The position numbers and the translations under genes were made by a program. The notes under the pieces are model-generated. The model saw only the letters and a program-made list of their open reading frames with translations, made no database searches and was not told the origin of the DNA. A stretch of 64,000 bases of DNA from Edaphochlamys debaryana (Eukaryota > Chlorophyta > Chlorophyceae > Chlamydomonadales), in the NCBI GenBank assembly GCA_016858145.1, contig JAEHOE010000137.1:186001-250000 (forward strand). The letters are read 5' to 3'. Positions 46,566 to 57,256 of the stretch are shown piece after piece; the first letter of the stretch is position 1; each line of letters begins with the position of its first letter.

Positions 46566-47526
46566 TCCAGCAGCGTGGTCGCGCCCGCTGCTCGCGAGTA
46601 GCAACGGTCCGCGACCATGCCTTGCCGCTCAAGCACCGCTGTTGTCTAGTGGAGTCAAGTGACCTATAAGTGTCCAACAGTGCATCGGCGGGGTCATCGT
46701 GATGGTTTGACGCCTTCCCGGCTTTGGCAAGGTCGCAAGTAACGTCGCAAAGTTAGCTTCTGTAAGGTCGCACAAGCAGCAGTCTAGGTACGGTCGATTG
46801 ATAGCTGGTCGCCTTGGGGCTCCCGAGAGCTGGACAGAAAGTCCACGCTTCCTTGGTCAAATGTACGGCGACTTCGGGGTTGGGGCTCGGGGCCGCTGTT
46901 ATGCTTGAGGAAAAGTGCCCTACTAGCATCATCCATATCGCGCTGTGTTGAGGTGCGGGGCGAGGTGACACGCGATGTCAGCCAAACACAGCAGCATCCC
47001 CCCCTCCGCGGAGGTCACGAAAGGCCGCGGAGGCTTGGGTACGAGGTGCTAGCTAAGTGCCTGTCGTCGGGAAGGGGAAGAGCTATGGGGCCCGGGGCTG
47101 GGGGGGTGTCGGGGGCATTCTGGGGTCTGCGACATCCCTTGCCTGCCAGTGCGGGCTCGCAAAGGTTGTGCAACGCTTGCGAGGGGCCGTGCAGGTTAGG
47201 ATGGGAAGAACACGACCTGATTCCCTGCGCCTGTGTTGCACGGTGCCGGCGGCGTTCGGGGACTGGGGGTGGCGGGGGGACTCGGGGAGACGGCACGGGG
47301 CAACCACAGGGCTTCAGCTCGGTATCCTCTTTTATCGCACGCTCCTGCCGCACCGCTGAACCAAAGTACATCACCACGCTAGCCCAGTCGGCGTAGACGC
47401 TGCAAACCAGCACTGAAGAACCGTTGTTGCGTGGCAAAGCCTCGGCATGAGAAGTGGCCACATTAACCTGACGCTGTAGGTAGAGTGTTCTAGGGAGAGT
47501 GTATCGCGTTGCGCGACAGCGCGACA
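46566..47526. promoter_or_regulatory. Shared divergent promoter region of the Sfi1-type gene and PEX10
   Basis: This 961-bp gap separates two head-to-head start codons. It has no recognisable exon. A short motif close to AAGGTCGCA recurs at about 46730, 46743 (as ACGTCGCA) and 46767, a possible regulatory cluster. No TATA box was identified. Confidence 0.4.
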
Positions 47527-50378
47527 ATGTCGTTGCCGAGAGCGCCCGCTGCCCCGGCGCGACCGCCGGAGGCGCTCTCGCTGCTCGCAGCATCGCAGCC
47601 AGACATGGTTCGTGCGAGCCAGAAGGTGAGGAGCAGCCACACGCGCAGCCCGTCTCGGTGCCGGGCTTCCTCCCCTGGGCACCCCCCTTCCCCCTCCGTA
47701 GTGCGTGACGCCTTGGCCGGTGTCACGCAGGACGAAACCTATGCGGAGCAGTACGTGGAGGCGACGCGTGAGGTGACCCGGAGGCTTCTGGGCCCGTTTC
47801 GAGCACTGCAGCACGCTAGGTGCGCTGAGGGTGGATGGGTGCTGGGGCCAGGCAGCCCCCCGCCCCCAGTACGCCATGTGCCCTCCCCATCCCACGCGGC
47901 CAGGCCCTGGGTCTTCATCCTGCCTATCTCACTACCTCATAGGCTATCTCCTTGAAACCTCCTGTACGTGTCTCAGGGAAACCAAGCTGTTAGCACTGCT
48001 GGCCTACCACGGCCTCACCACGGGACTGGGCTCCGCCACGTTGGGCGAGGAGTACTGTGGAATGGAGCAAGTGACCGAAGGTGCGAACGGGGCTTGATGC
48101 CCTGCCAGGACTGGCGTTGAAGGTGGCGGCCTGGCGGGGATGCACAAGGTGGGGTGCCAGCCTGTCAGGCATTCGTGTCGCACATTTTGGCTAGCCTTAT
48201 CCCTTATCTACCGTATGCGTGAGGAGCTTGAAACTGCAGGCTTCGCCGCTTGTGGGGGCTTTCGAGCACCAAAATAATGAAGTCCGTCCCGTCCCGCCGC
48301 CAGACGGCCTGGCCCCTGCCCTTGGGCGGAGGCTGCTTCTCGCCCTGCTGCTGAGCTGCGGGCCCTATGCCGGTGGGTGACGGCGCAGAGGCCGTAACTA
48401 GTGGCGCTGGGGGACTTGCCGGCGGGACTTGAGCCCGGGTCCAAGAGCAAGCTCCATCCACCACAGCAAGTAGTGTCACATGCCATACCTTCTGCGTTCC
48501 TCGACCCAATGCACCCACCCATCCCCGCCCCCGCCTCCAGCGGACCGGCTCGCCTCCCGCCTCGACCATGCCGCGGAGGCGGAGGCGGACGCAGCCGAGA
48601 TAGCCGCAGCAGCAGCCGAGGCAGCGGCCGCCTCCAGCCTCGGCGCCTCCGCCCCTGCGGGGGATGAGCGCGAGTCTCCCGACGGCCACCCCTCGGCCGG
48701 CCCCTGGGGCATGGGCGTGGGGGCAGAGGTCGAGCGGAGCGAGGTCCAGGCGGAGGAGGGAGCCGGGGGTCGGCAGGCGCACGTGGGGAGCGAGGGCAAG
48801 CAGGCCGGTCCCAGCGGCCGCGGGCTGCGCGGCTGGTGGAGGCTGATTGTGGCGGCGGCGGCAGCGCGCCTGGCAAGGCTCTGGCGGGCCTTGGTGCTCA
48901 GCTGGCCGCAAGCACGGTGAGCAGCAAGCAGCGCACGGGTCCAGGTGGCTGACGGTAGTTGCATGACTTGCATCCCACTCCTGCCCTGCAGCATCAGACC
49001 ACCCACCCACCCACTACCCCTCGGCACGCTTCACGCACCCAAAATAACGACCCAAAACACACCCATCCACTGGGTACCCAACCCACATCCACCGCCCCCT
49101 CCCTGCCTAGGCCGCTGCTGCTCTACGCCGGCCGCGTGCACCTGGCCCTGTTCTACCTGTTCGGGGCCTACTACTCCCTGCCCCACCGCCTGGCGGGAGT
49201 GCGCTACGCCCTCACCATTCGGCCGCTGGCGGGGTGGGTGCTGCAAGGGGCGGAGGGGTTTGGCCATTAGCCCTGGGGCTCGTTTGGGGCAGCGCCGGCA
49301 CGGGCATGTGCTTCCTTGGCGTCTCATGCCCGTCATGCCTGCCCCTCTGACATACGCAGGCGGCCCTCCTATCGGGCGCTTGGGCTGCTCCTGGGGCTTC
49401 AGCTAACGGTGGTCGCCGCCAGCGCCGCAAGGGGCCCCCTGCGCCGGGCCCTGGCGGCGGCGCGGCGGTCGCTGGGGCTGGCGGCGGCGGCCGGAGCGGG
49501 GGAGGAAGGGGCGGAGGCGGGGGAGGAGGGCAACGCGGGGGCCGGGAGACGGCACGGCAGGGGCAGGGGCAAGGGCAGGCCCGAGGACCGGTACGCTCCA
49601 GAGGGGGAGGTGGCGGTGATGCTCTCTGACAACGAGGACGAAGCCGAGGAGCCCACAGAAGAGGAGGAAGAGGAGGAGGAGGAGGGCGTCGGCAGCAGTG
49701 GACACGCGCGGGCCGAGGACGGGCAAGCGGGTGTGCGCGCGCCGGGCACCGCCGGGCCAAGCGGCCGGGAGCCTGTGGGTGGCAGCCCATGGGCTGTTGG
49801 GGGAGCAGCAGGCGGCGGAGGCGGGGGCGGAGGCGGGGGCTGGGAGGAGAGCGTCTTCGGCAGGGTGCAGACGGAGGAGAGCCAGGCGGCACCCTCCAGG
49901 GCCGCCCCGGCCGCAGCTGCCGGCGGCGGCGGTGCGGGGGCGGAGGCGGAGGCGGCAGACCACGGGCGGCGAAGGCGGGCTAGGCAGGAGCGGCAGCCGG
50001 CGGCGGCGCACCCCATGGTGGTCCCCGTGCTGACGTCCGTGCGGCAGTGCCCTCTGTGCCTCTCGCCCAAGAGCCACCCGGCGGCCACGCCCTGCGGCCA
50101 CACGTTCTGCTGGTCCTGCATCGCCACCTGGTGGGTCAGTGGGTGGGCGGCTGGGGCTAGTCGAGTGTAGCGGAGAGCAAGGGTCTATGGTTGCAGCGGT
50201 CGCACGCCTGTTCCAGCTTGTTAGGCCACACACGACAGTCGAAAGACAGGCTGTTCTTACCAACGGTCTGGCGCCTTGTCGTTTGCCGTGCAGGTGCGCG
50301 GAGAAGCCCGAGTGCCCGCTGTGCCGATCTGCTGTACGGCTGCCGCAGCTGGTGGCCCTGTACCACACCAACTGCTGA
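47527..50378 (+). CDS. PEX10: Peroxin-10, peroxisomal RING-type E3 ubiquitin ligase, 571 aa
   Basis: PEX10 is an integral peroxisomal membrane protein that works with PEX2 and PEX12 to ubiquitinate the import receptor PEX5. Exons: 47527-47625, 47731-47819, 47977-48080, 48304-48372, 48541-48916, 49111-49233, 49360-50130, 50294-50378; sum 1716 nt. Family landmarks in order: MVRASQKDETYAEQYVEA (start of the domain), LLALLAYHGLTTGLGSATLG, GRRLLLALLLSCGPYA, RVHLALFYLFGAYYSLPHRL, and SYRALGLLLGLQLTVVAA (membrane segments). The C-terminal C3HC4 RING has C517, C520, C532, H534, C537, C540, C551 and C554. Human PEX10 has 326 residues; here an Ala/Glu-rich insert (exon 5) and a long acidic Gly/Ala-rich insert (about residues 350-510) add the rest. 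Start: first ATG in frame with the conserved domain. Confidence 0.93.
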
Positions 50379-51490
50379 TGGCCCTGCCGTACATCAGGTC
50401 CCAGATGTCAGGATCGGTGGCGGCGGAGGTGCCGTGCGGCTTGCCTGTGTGGTATGCATAGATAGAGCGTGTGCGTGGCTCGAACTGACTGGACCGAGGT
50501 ATGGGGGCGAAGGATGACCGCGCAAGCAGAGACAGCGCGCGGCGGCTGGTGTTGCTCTGGGCCGCAGGCTACGTTTCATTGAAAGCGGTGCGGTTGGGAT
50601 GAGCCACATTTGCTGGCGTGGAAGGGCTTACGCCCGTGGGTTGTTGCCATGAATGCCATCCCGCTGCCTCAGCCATACGTGCACGCGGCACCGTGCAACT
50701 ACAGACACAGCCGCTCGCTGAGCCTCCGTTTGGCCTCGCACACATGGGCAATTGATCACGCGCAGGATGCGATGGTTACTGCAGGAACCGCCTCCAGAAG
50801 GGGAGGGGGTGAGCGAGAGCGCCACCTACTGGGTGTGCCACACCCATGCAACGTGACCACATGAAGGCAGCCGGCGCCCCGAGAACTCGAGTCATTTAGG
50901 CCCAGACTTAGGCGGCTAGGGCCCTGAAAGAGCTTTTGTACTAGCCGCAGACAGCCGCCGCAGACTTAAGATCACAGCACTTCGTCGTCGGGCCCAGACC
51001 AACCGTGGCGCTGAGAGAGTCACATGCCGGCAGGTGCTACTTTTAAGGCACTCGGGTGACTCAGCGCAAAGGCGCGTTATCTCATCCAGCTCGCCCACGC
51101 AAGTCACAAGTGCAGGCACAAATGCCGCGCCCGTACGTTGCCTATTCCAGTGCAACCAGATTATGAGTCACGGTCAACCCGCTGTCGGTCAACACACCGC
51201 AGAGCTTTGTCGTTGCGTCAACCCAACCCAACCTCAAGCTCCAACCCGAACCCCATGCCCAATGCCAATGACCCTGGCGATTCCGCCCCCCACGCCACCA
51301 CCAGCCCTCAGTGCATGCCCGTCCGCCGGTCACCGTGTCTGTCCCGCGCGGACCGTGCTGCATGTGATAATGTCCAAGCGCTGTCCCCCCACCGTCCGTC
51401 GAGTCCCCGCGTCATTGTCACAGTGTGGTATCCGCCACCCGAGAGCTTTGCCCGTCGAGGCTCAGGGTCCGCACCCGTCACAACCCTTTC
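50379..51490. other. Convergent intergenic region of PEX10 and the PHD-finger gene
   Basis: This holds both 3' UTRs and a 77-bp repeated module (50764-50840). No exon or polyadenylation signal was recognised. Confidence 0.35.
50764..50840. repeat. 77-bp dispersed module, copy 1
   Basis: 75 of 77 bases are identical to 55852-55928, in the same orientation. It begins AGGATGCGATGGTTAC and ends CTACTGGGTGTGCCA. The flanks are unrelated, so this looks like part of a dispersed repeat, perhaps the tail of a retroelement or SINE. Confidence 0.8.
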
Positions 51491-54400
51491 TTAAGCTGCG
51501 TCCGCAGCGGGCTTGTCATCTGAAGAGCCCGCCTCCTCCTCGCCCTCCGGCTCCGCTGAACCCGCCTTCCCCTCGGCGGGCTTAGCCTCCGCCTGCTCCT
51601 CCTCCGCCTCGGCCGCTGCCCCCCCGTCCGCAGGCTTGGCCTCCGCCTGCGAATCAGCGGGCTTGGCGGCCGCCGCCTCGCCCGCCTTTTCCCCCTTGGC
51701 ACCCTCCGCCACCTTGCCCTCCTCTGCCTTCTTTCCCTCCTTCGCCGCCCCCTCCGCGTCCGCTGCCTTGCCCTCCTCCTCGGAGTGCTTGGCCCGCTTC
51801 GCCTCCCGCTCCTCCGGATCCTTCTCCTTCTTGTCCTTCTTCTCCTTGCGCTTCTCCTTCTTCTCCTTCTTTTCCTTCTTTTCCTTCTTGTCCTTCTTCT
51901 TGTCCTTGCCCTCCTTGTCCTTGCGCTTCTCCTTCTTCTCCTTTTCCTTGGCCTCGCCGCCCTCGCCCTTGCCGTCCGCCTTGACGGCCTCCTTCTTGGC
52001 TTTCTTGGCGGGCGTGCCGGCGGCCGAGTCCTTGCTCTTGCGCGACTTGCGCCGGCGCTTCCCCTTCTCCTCCTCGTCCTCGTCGTCCTCATCCGACGGC
52101 ACCTCCTCCTCGTCATCGAGCTCCTCTGCCGATGTCATGGGCGAAGGGGGCGATAGGAGCGACGCGCGAAAGGATTCAAGGGTTGAGGTATAGACTTAGA
52201 GGGCACAACGGCCTGTTGCGACACTTGTGAGGAGGCAGGGCAGGGTGCTAGGGGCGGCGAGCGGCGCGCGCCCAGCTGGTCCACCTCCCTCCCGCCCCGC
52301 GCATCGCAGCGCACCCCAGCTTCGCCGAGGGCCTTGCCTAGCCCCCAAAGAGCTGCCGAGGCATCATGACTCCTGCCGAACCACATGCTGTTCCCACCAC
52401 CACTCCCCAAGCCGCCCCCTGCCGACCCACATGCCGGCCCCTGCCAACCCACATGGACCCCAGCTCACGCATAGCATCGTGCCGCTGACCCTGAGTGCCC
52501 AGCCCAGATTCCGACAGGGCGCACCCCCTAGCCCACGCTCATTCCCCTCCCGTAGCCCTCTGATCAGGCCTGGCTGCGGCCCCTTGCCCCTGGGGCTGCT
52601 GTGTACGGGCCCCAGCCCCAGCCCCAGCTCACCCGAGGGCGGCTCCTCGTCCTCATCCTCCTCGTCGTCCTTGAAGCGCGTGCCGCCCTCCTCGCCCTCC
52701 GCGTCCGCCTCCGCCGCCCCCGGCTCCTCCTCGTCCTCCTCCGGCGGGGGCATCTCGGGCGGGGGCTGGTTGGCGCACAGGTAGCAGCTGGAGGGCGGGG
52801 ATGGGGTGGTAACGGGGAGGGGGTTAGAAGGATGGGGCGTCAGGCGCCCGACAGGGTCTTCCTGATCCCAGCCCGACAAGCCCGGCCTCATGCATGCATC
52901 AGGCAGAGAACAGGCGCGTTAACGCGTTGTGCCGCTAGGGGCCTTGGTCACAGCATACTTGAGGTACGCTACGGGACAAGGCAGCCTTGTCATGCAGGGC
53001 CCGCCCCTCACCCCCGCCCGCGGCCTGGCGCGCTCGCCCCTTGGCCCGGTCCCCCGCCTAGAAGGACGCGCCGCACGTAGCCCCGACAACCCCCGTGCGC
53101 CACCGCCACCGCCCAAGGCGCTCCCATGCCTTCTGCCATGAGCCCTCAACCCCGCCCCGGATGCATCAATTCCAGGCAAGTCCCCCCCCCGCAGATGCTC
53201 CCCCCCTTCCGTCACTGCCCCCGCTTCCACCGCCCCCACTGCCGCCTGCCTCCACTCACACGAACTCCTCATCGTCATCCAGGTCCCGCTGCGAAGCAGG
53301 ATGGGTCACCGTTGAGGGGTCGGGGGTGCGTCAGGACATGACATGCACGGACACGACGGCGCTACCCCAGCGTCCCCGGTACTAGGCACTGCAGCCCCGG
53401 ACGTTGGAGACCTGCAGAACACAAGCTTTTCCCCCCGGCTCCGGGCTCCCTTTACCACCACTCCTGCCCCATCCCATCCCGCCCCGCCCCGCCCCGCCCC
53501 GGCCCACCGTCAGCCCCGCGCAGCGCTTGTGCATGCTGTGCGTGCACTGCTCGCAGATGTACGACACGCCGTTGGCCTCGTCGCCCGTCTCCTTGCCGCA
53601 GCGGCGGCAGGTCTCCTTGATCAGCCCCATAACGAACACGTCCGGCACCGTGGATGCGTGGATCTCCACAATGTCGTTCTCCAGGACCTCAGCCGTGTAC
53701 TGAGGGCAGAGAGATGGTTGAGGTTGAGATGGGGTGGGGCGGCATGGGGTGGGGACGGGCGGGACTGGATAGCATGGGCCCCGTTCAACCGGCAAGCAGC
53801 AAGGCTACGAAAGAGTGACTGCGCGGAGCGAAGGTGCAGTGGAGGCAGGGGAGGCCGGGATGCGATGAAGCAGTGAGGGCTGTTGGAGCGCAGGCGCCTC
53901 CGGCCATGCGCGATCGCTGTGCGTGCCAGCCACTCGACCGTGTGCGGACGGCAGGTGGTGCAGGAGCGGGGATGGCGGGCCCGCGGCCCGCGAGGCAACA
54001 CGCAAAGCCTACGGCTCTACACATGCCAGCAGCATGTGCACCGCCCCACCCTAACCGACTTGCTGTGAAGGCCTGTTTATCGCCACGTGTCTCAGTTCTG
54101 GTGCTGTCCTGTTCACGCTCCGAGCCGCGCCCATGCCCCCGCCTCCTGCGGTCGCCTCTGCAGCTCGAGGCCCCCCCTGCAGTCCCCACGAGACCTCCCC
54201 TCACAGTGCCGTCCGTCTGCTCGTGACCCAGCCACGAGGCCTACCTTTTTGGTCACCACCATGTACCGCCGCACCTCCCCCAGATCCAGGATTGCCTTGG
54301 GGCCCCCCTCCGCCTCCGCCTCCTCCAGTTTGTAGGTGGCGGCTAGAGGCGTCCGGTCCTGCCCTCCCTTGATGTCCTGTGGGCACAGCGCGTTGAGAGC

Positions 54401-55139
54401 GCGTGACAGCAGAACGACGCACGCGGCGCGGACGTGAGCCCTTGGAAGCATTTGTAGGGGCCAGAGTGGAAGGGTGCTGGGTGAGGCTTGCGGGCCAGGT
54501 GGGGCCCGAAGGCAGGTCCGCAGATTTGGTGGCACCCCGGCAGCCCCAGCCCACCCACCGCTATGCCCGGCGCCTGAACCCAGACGGTGACCGTCTCCCC
54601 CGGCTTCAGCTCTTGAGAGAGAAAGGGCTTGAAGGCATCGTGCGAGACCTGCAAGGGAGGTTCCGCGGTGCGCGCAGGGATGGGCGTGGGGGGCGATGGG
54701 GGCGGGGGCCCTTCGGGCGCCAGTCGGTGGGACTCGCCCGCCCGCGAGTCCCCTGGTCGCCGACTGATGCGCGGTCCGTGACCCATCCTGAATCCTCTGC
54801 AAGTAAGCCTCGGCCCTCGCGCAGGGGAATGGCCGGCGAGCGGGCTGGCGACTCACCTCAACGTGCTCCACGTCGTCCTTCTCCCTGTCCAACCATGGCA
54901 CCTTTACCTCCTGCGGGCCGGGCACGGCAGGAGGCGGAGGCGAACGTCCATTTCGGCGATGCAAGCCGATGCGTGGCAGGCTGAGGTCCCAATCATTCTC
55001 AGCTACCCAGGAATGTTCGGGCTATAAGGAAGAAGCCGCAGTGGCTCGTTCAGGCTGCCTCGGCGCCCACCTGGGAATGCAACGGAGGCGCGTCTGGGTC
55101 CTTGCGCGACACGCGTCCGGGCCTCTTAACCTTTGTCAT
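51491..55139 (-). CDS. PHD-finger protein with Lys/Glu-rich tail, 451 aa
   Basis: Exons: 55071-55139, 54857-54910, 54559-54648, 54245-54376, 53508-53699, 53260-53288, 52633-52787, 51491-52125; sum 1356 nt. The C4HC3 zinc finger reads C146-x2-C149, C164-x2-C167, H172-x2-C175, C190-x2-C193 and is spread over three exons, one only 29 nt long. PHD fingers usually read histone H3 tails, so a chromatin role is likely but inferred. Before it lies a compact region I do not recognise (EVKVPWLDREKDDVEHVE, KPGETVTVWVQAPGIA, EVRRYMVVTKK). After it come acidic stretches and a long KKEKKEKK-type tail resembling nuclear low-complexity regions. The last exon could be read as a single-exon gene starting at 52138. 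I prefer splicing, because the acceptor GGCAG at 52126 continues exon 7 in phase and in acidic composition. Confidence 0.75.
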
Positions 55140-55386
55140 TGTGAAGTGCTAAGTGAGTGAGAAGGGTTGCGGCGAATCAGCGACGAAAGTCAACGCGGGC
55201 GTACGATGGGCATGGCGGTTACCAGGGCGGGCGACACGTTCTCGGAGTCGTGGGGGACCCCCCGTGGGAAGTCAGGGCGAGGGGTAATGCATGGACTCCC
55301 AGGAACTTGGAGATGGAACATGGTCGAGCGCGGCGCACGGAGAGGTGGAGGCGGGAGCTGCTGGGGGGCGTGGGGACTGAGGGGTT
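55140..55386. other. 5' flank of the PHD-finger gene
   Basis: Short upstream region of the minus-strand gene. No promoter element was recognised. Confidence 0.3.
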
Positions 55387-55394
55387 ATTGTAGA
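55387..55394. repeat. Left 8-bp target-site duplication of the hAT-type element
   Basis: ATTGTAGA, repeated exactly at 55802-55809. Confidence 0.85.
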
Positions 55395-55801
55395 CAGGGT
55401 TGCCAATACGTATCAGTCCCCGTATTGATACGGATACGTATTAATACGGATACGGCCTCTCGCTGCCGTATTAATACGGCATGCGGCGTGGGGGTACCGG
55501 CCGGCCAGCAGGGGGCCGGCGGAGGGCGGGGGGTAACGTGGGGTGCTGGGGTGCGTCGGTCGGCAGCTCCGCCGTCCGTTCCGCCGCAGCCGATGCCCTA
55601 CGCATTCCCTGCGCTTCTACGTGAACGCGGAGCGCCTTCGCTCGTGCACAAGGCGGCAGTATGGGCTGCCGTACGCTGCCGTATTAATACGGCTGGGCGC
55701 CGCCGTATTGAAGCTGTGTTCAGCCGTATCAGCGAGGAGGGGGCCGTCTTGCGTATTAATACGCGTATTGGCACCGGGGGCTGCCGTATTGTGCAACCCT
55801 G
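55395..55801. mobile_element. Non-autonomous hAT-type transposable element (MITE), 407 bp
   Basis: Terminal inverted repeats CAGGGTTGCCAATACG (55395-55410) and CGTATTGTGCAACCCTG (55785-55801) match except for one extra base. The element is flanked by a perfect 8-bp direct duplication ATTGTAGA (55387-55394 and 55802-55809). An 8-bp target duplication with ends starting CAGGG is the hallmark of the hAT superfamily. No transposase is encoded. Inside are four copies of the palindrome CGTATTAATACG (55437, 55467, 55680, 55752) and one variant (55421), probably subterminal transposase-binding sites. The perfect target duplication suggests a fairly recent insertion. Confidence 0.85.
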
Positions 55802-55809
55802 ATTGTAGA
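55802..55809. repeat. Right 8-bp target-site duplication of the hAT-type element
   Basis: ATTGTAGA, identical to 55387-55394. Confidence 0.85.
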
Positions 55810-55851
55810 CAACGGGACTGAGGGGGCAGGCCACGACATGCCCAAGCCGCA

Positions 55852-55928
55852 AGGATGCGATGGTTACAGCAGGAACCGCCTCCAGAAGGGGAGGGGTTGA
55901 GCGAGAGCGCCACCTACTGGGTGTGCCA
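55852..55928. repeat. 77-bp dispersed module, copy 2
   Basis: 75 of 77 bases match 50764-50840. It lies 43 bp beyond the hAT target duplication and about 100 bp from the retroelement-like ORF stop, whose 3' end it may belong to. Confidence 0.8.
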
Positions 55929-56031
55929 TCTGCACACCGACACCCACGCTACGTGCCTGACTTTCGGTCGTCACGCCACGTTGCTAGGGCCGGGCCCGTA
56001 GAACCCCCCTCATCATTCTTCCACCGTGTCT

Positions 56032-56793
56032 TTAGTCATCGTCAATCAGTGCCAGGACGCCTGGGGGCTCCTGCACATACAATCTACCATCGGAAACTCG
56101 CAAGAAAGGGTGGTCCGCCGGTATCGTCTCCCAACCTCTTGGTGGCCTGAGCGCGGCGAAGGAGTGAAGCGCCCCCCAAAACTCAGCTGACACCAGCACA
56201 CGTCCTCGATTTAGCACCCCGAGACGGTTCCCATTCTCCCTTGTCGCGTAAAGATATCGGCGTCCCTTCTCCATGGCTGTGGTGGCTGCAAGACACACCA
56301 CATCCCACACCCTCTGATCCACTCCCTCCGCAGGTCGAGAAAGCCAAAGGTTGAGCCGGCGAAGCGGCCAGGTCCACGGCATGCCCTGCTCGCCCCCTAG
56401 ACATGCGCACATCTCATCAACCAAGCCCTGTGCCAAGTAACACTTCCAAAAGTGGTGCAGCCTGTCACCTCCGTGCATTGCAATCTCACATGGGCACGTG
56501 GCCCCCCCTTCATGTGCTGAAAAGCCAGTAAAACCGTTGAGCGCCAAGCGCCAAAAAGCTTCCTTCCACACGTTTTCCCAGCGCAGGGCCCACAGCCTGC
56601 GGTAGGTGGCTTGTAGATCCAAGAGATCCGACTCGTCCCCTGCCCCGCCACTCAAAGCCTCTGCCACAAAATCCAAATGCTTGCCTTTCACATCAGGGGG
56701 GGGGGGGGAAACATTAGTTCCATACACCACCCCACAAAAGTTCCGACCCCCCTGACCCCCCCACCCACCCCCCTTGCCGTACACTGCACACAC
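56032..56793 (-). mobile_element. Retrotransposon-like C-terminal ORF with zinc-knuckle motif, 253 aa, probable LINE remnant
   Basis: A single open frame of 253 residues. Residues about 68-140 (YRRLWALRWENVWKEAFWRL, then CPCE, then DRLHHFWKC) have the Trp-rich, C-x-C...H-H-x3-C layout of the zinc-binding domain after the reverse transcriptase of non-LTR retrotransposons (zf-RVT type). No reverse transcriptase or endonuclease motifs occur upstream within the window. That fits a 5'-truncated element, as LINE insertions usually are. The true start is unknown; the first 35 residues are Gly/Pro-rich and probably not coding. The family call rests on motif spacing only. Confidence 0.5.
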
Positions 56794-57256
56794 TGCCGTA
56801 CATGGCCATAATGTAACCCATTTTCCTCGACTTTTGTGCCAATCGGCTGCGCTTCGTGTGCGCTACTGCCTTGCGCGTGAACCGGAAGCGTCGATGAGGC
56901 TTGGGTCCTGTCCATTGACCATCCCCGCGTCCATGGACCACTCTCCGGTACCTTGCATCCGCGCTATTCATGCCCTAGGCCTCCTATATGATGAGCTACG
57001 GTCATGATAGTACACCCAGACGCCTAGCAGCGGTGGCAGTGCCGGTTGTGACGTGTCCCACGCGCGGACATGCCGACATGTGGCACCCGCAGCCACCCTT
57101 CGACCACCATCCCTACGGTCTGTGGTGCTCAGGCACACCCACGGTTCAGCCTCTCCTTGATACCACGCGTTTACGCAAGAAAAGGGCCCTTGGGCTGCGT
57201 CAGACCGCTGTGACAAAAATTCGGACGGGCGCTGTACAAAAGTTCGGGACCCCCCT
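56730..57256. repeat. Direct repeat of an ACAAAAGTTCCGACCCCCC-like motif
   Basis: Closely similar stretches (ACAAAAGTTC, then GACCCCCCT and a C run) occur at about 56732-56765 and 57236-57271. They may mark the borders of a repeat unit or be simple-sequence remnants of a second element. Confidence 0.4.

Noticed and set aside
49212..49892. Minus-strand Pro/Arg-rich frame of 226 codons
   Set aside because: It is antisense to the acidic Gly/Ala insert of PEX10.
51478..52116. Arg-rich minus-strand frame of 212 codons
   Set aside because: It is a shifted frame over the Lys/Glu-rich coding exon; its Arg runs are a by-product of AAG/GAG repeats.
52135..52138. Start of a separate single-exon Lys/Glu-rich gene at 52138
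   Set aside because: The frame continues exon 7 of the PHD-finger gene in phase through an acceptor at 52126, with matching acidic composition. The ATG lies only 13 bases upstream of that acceptor and is probably chance.
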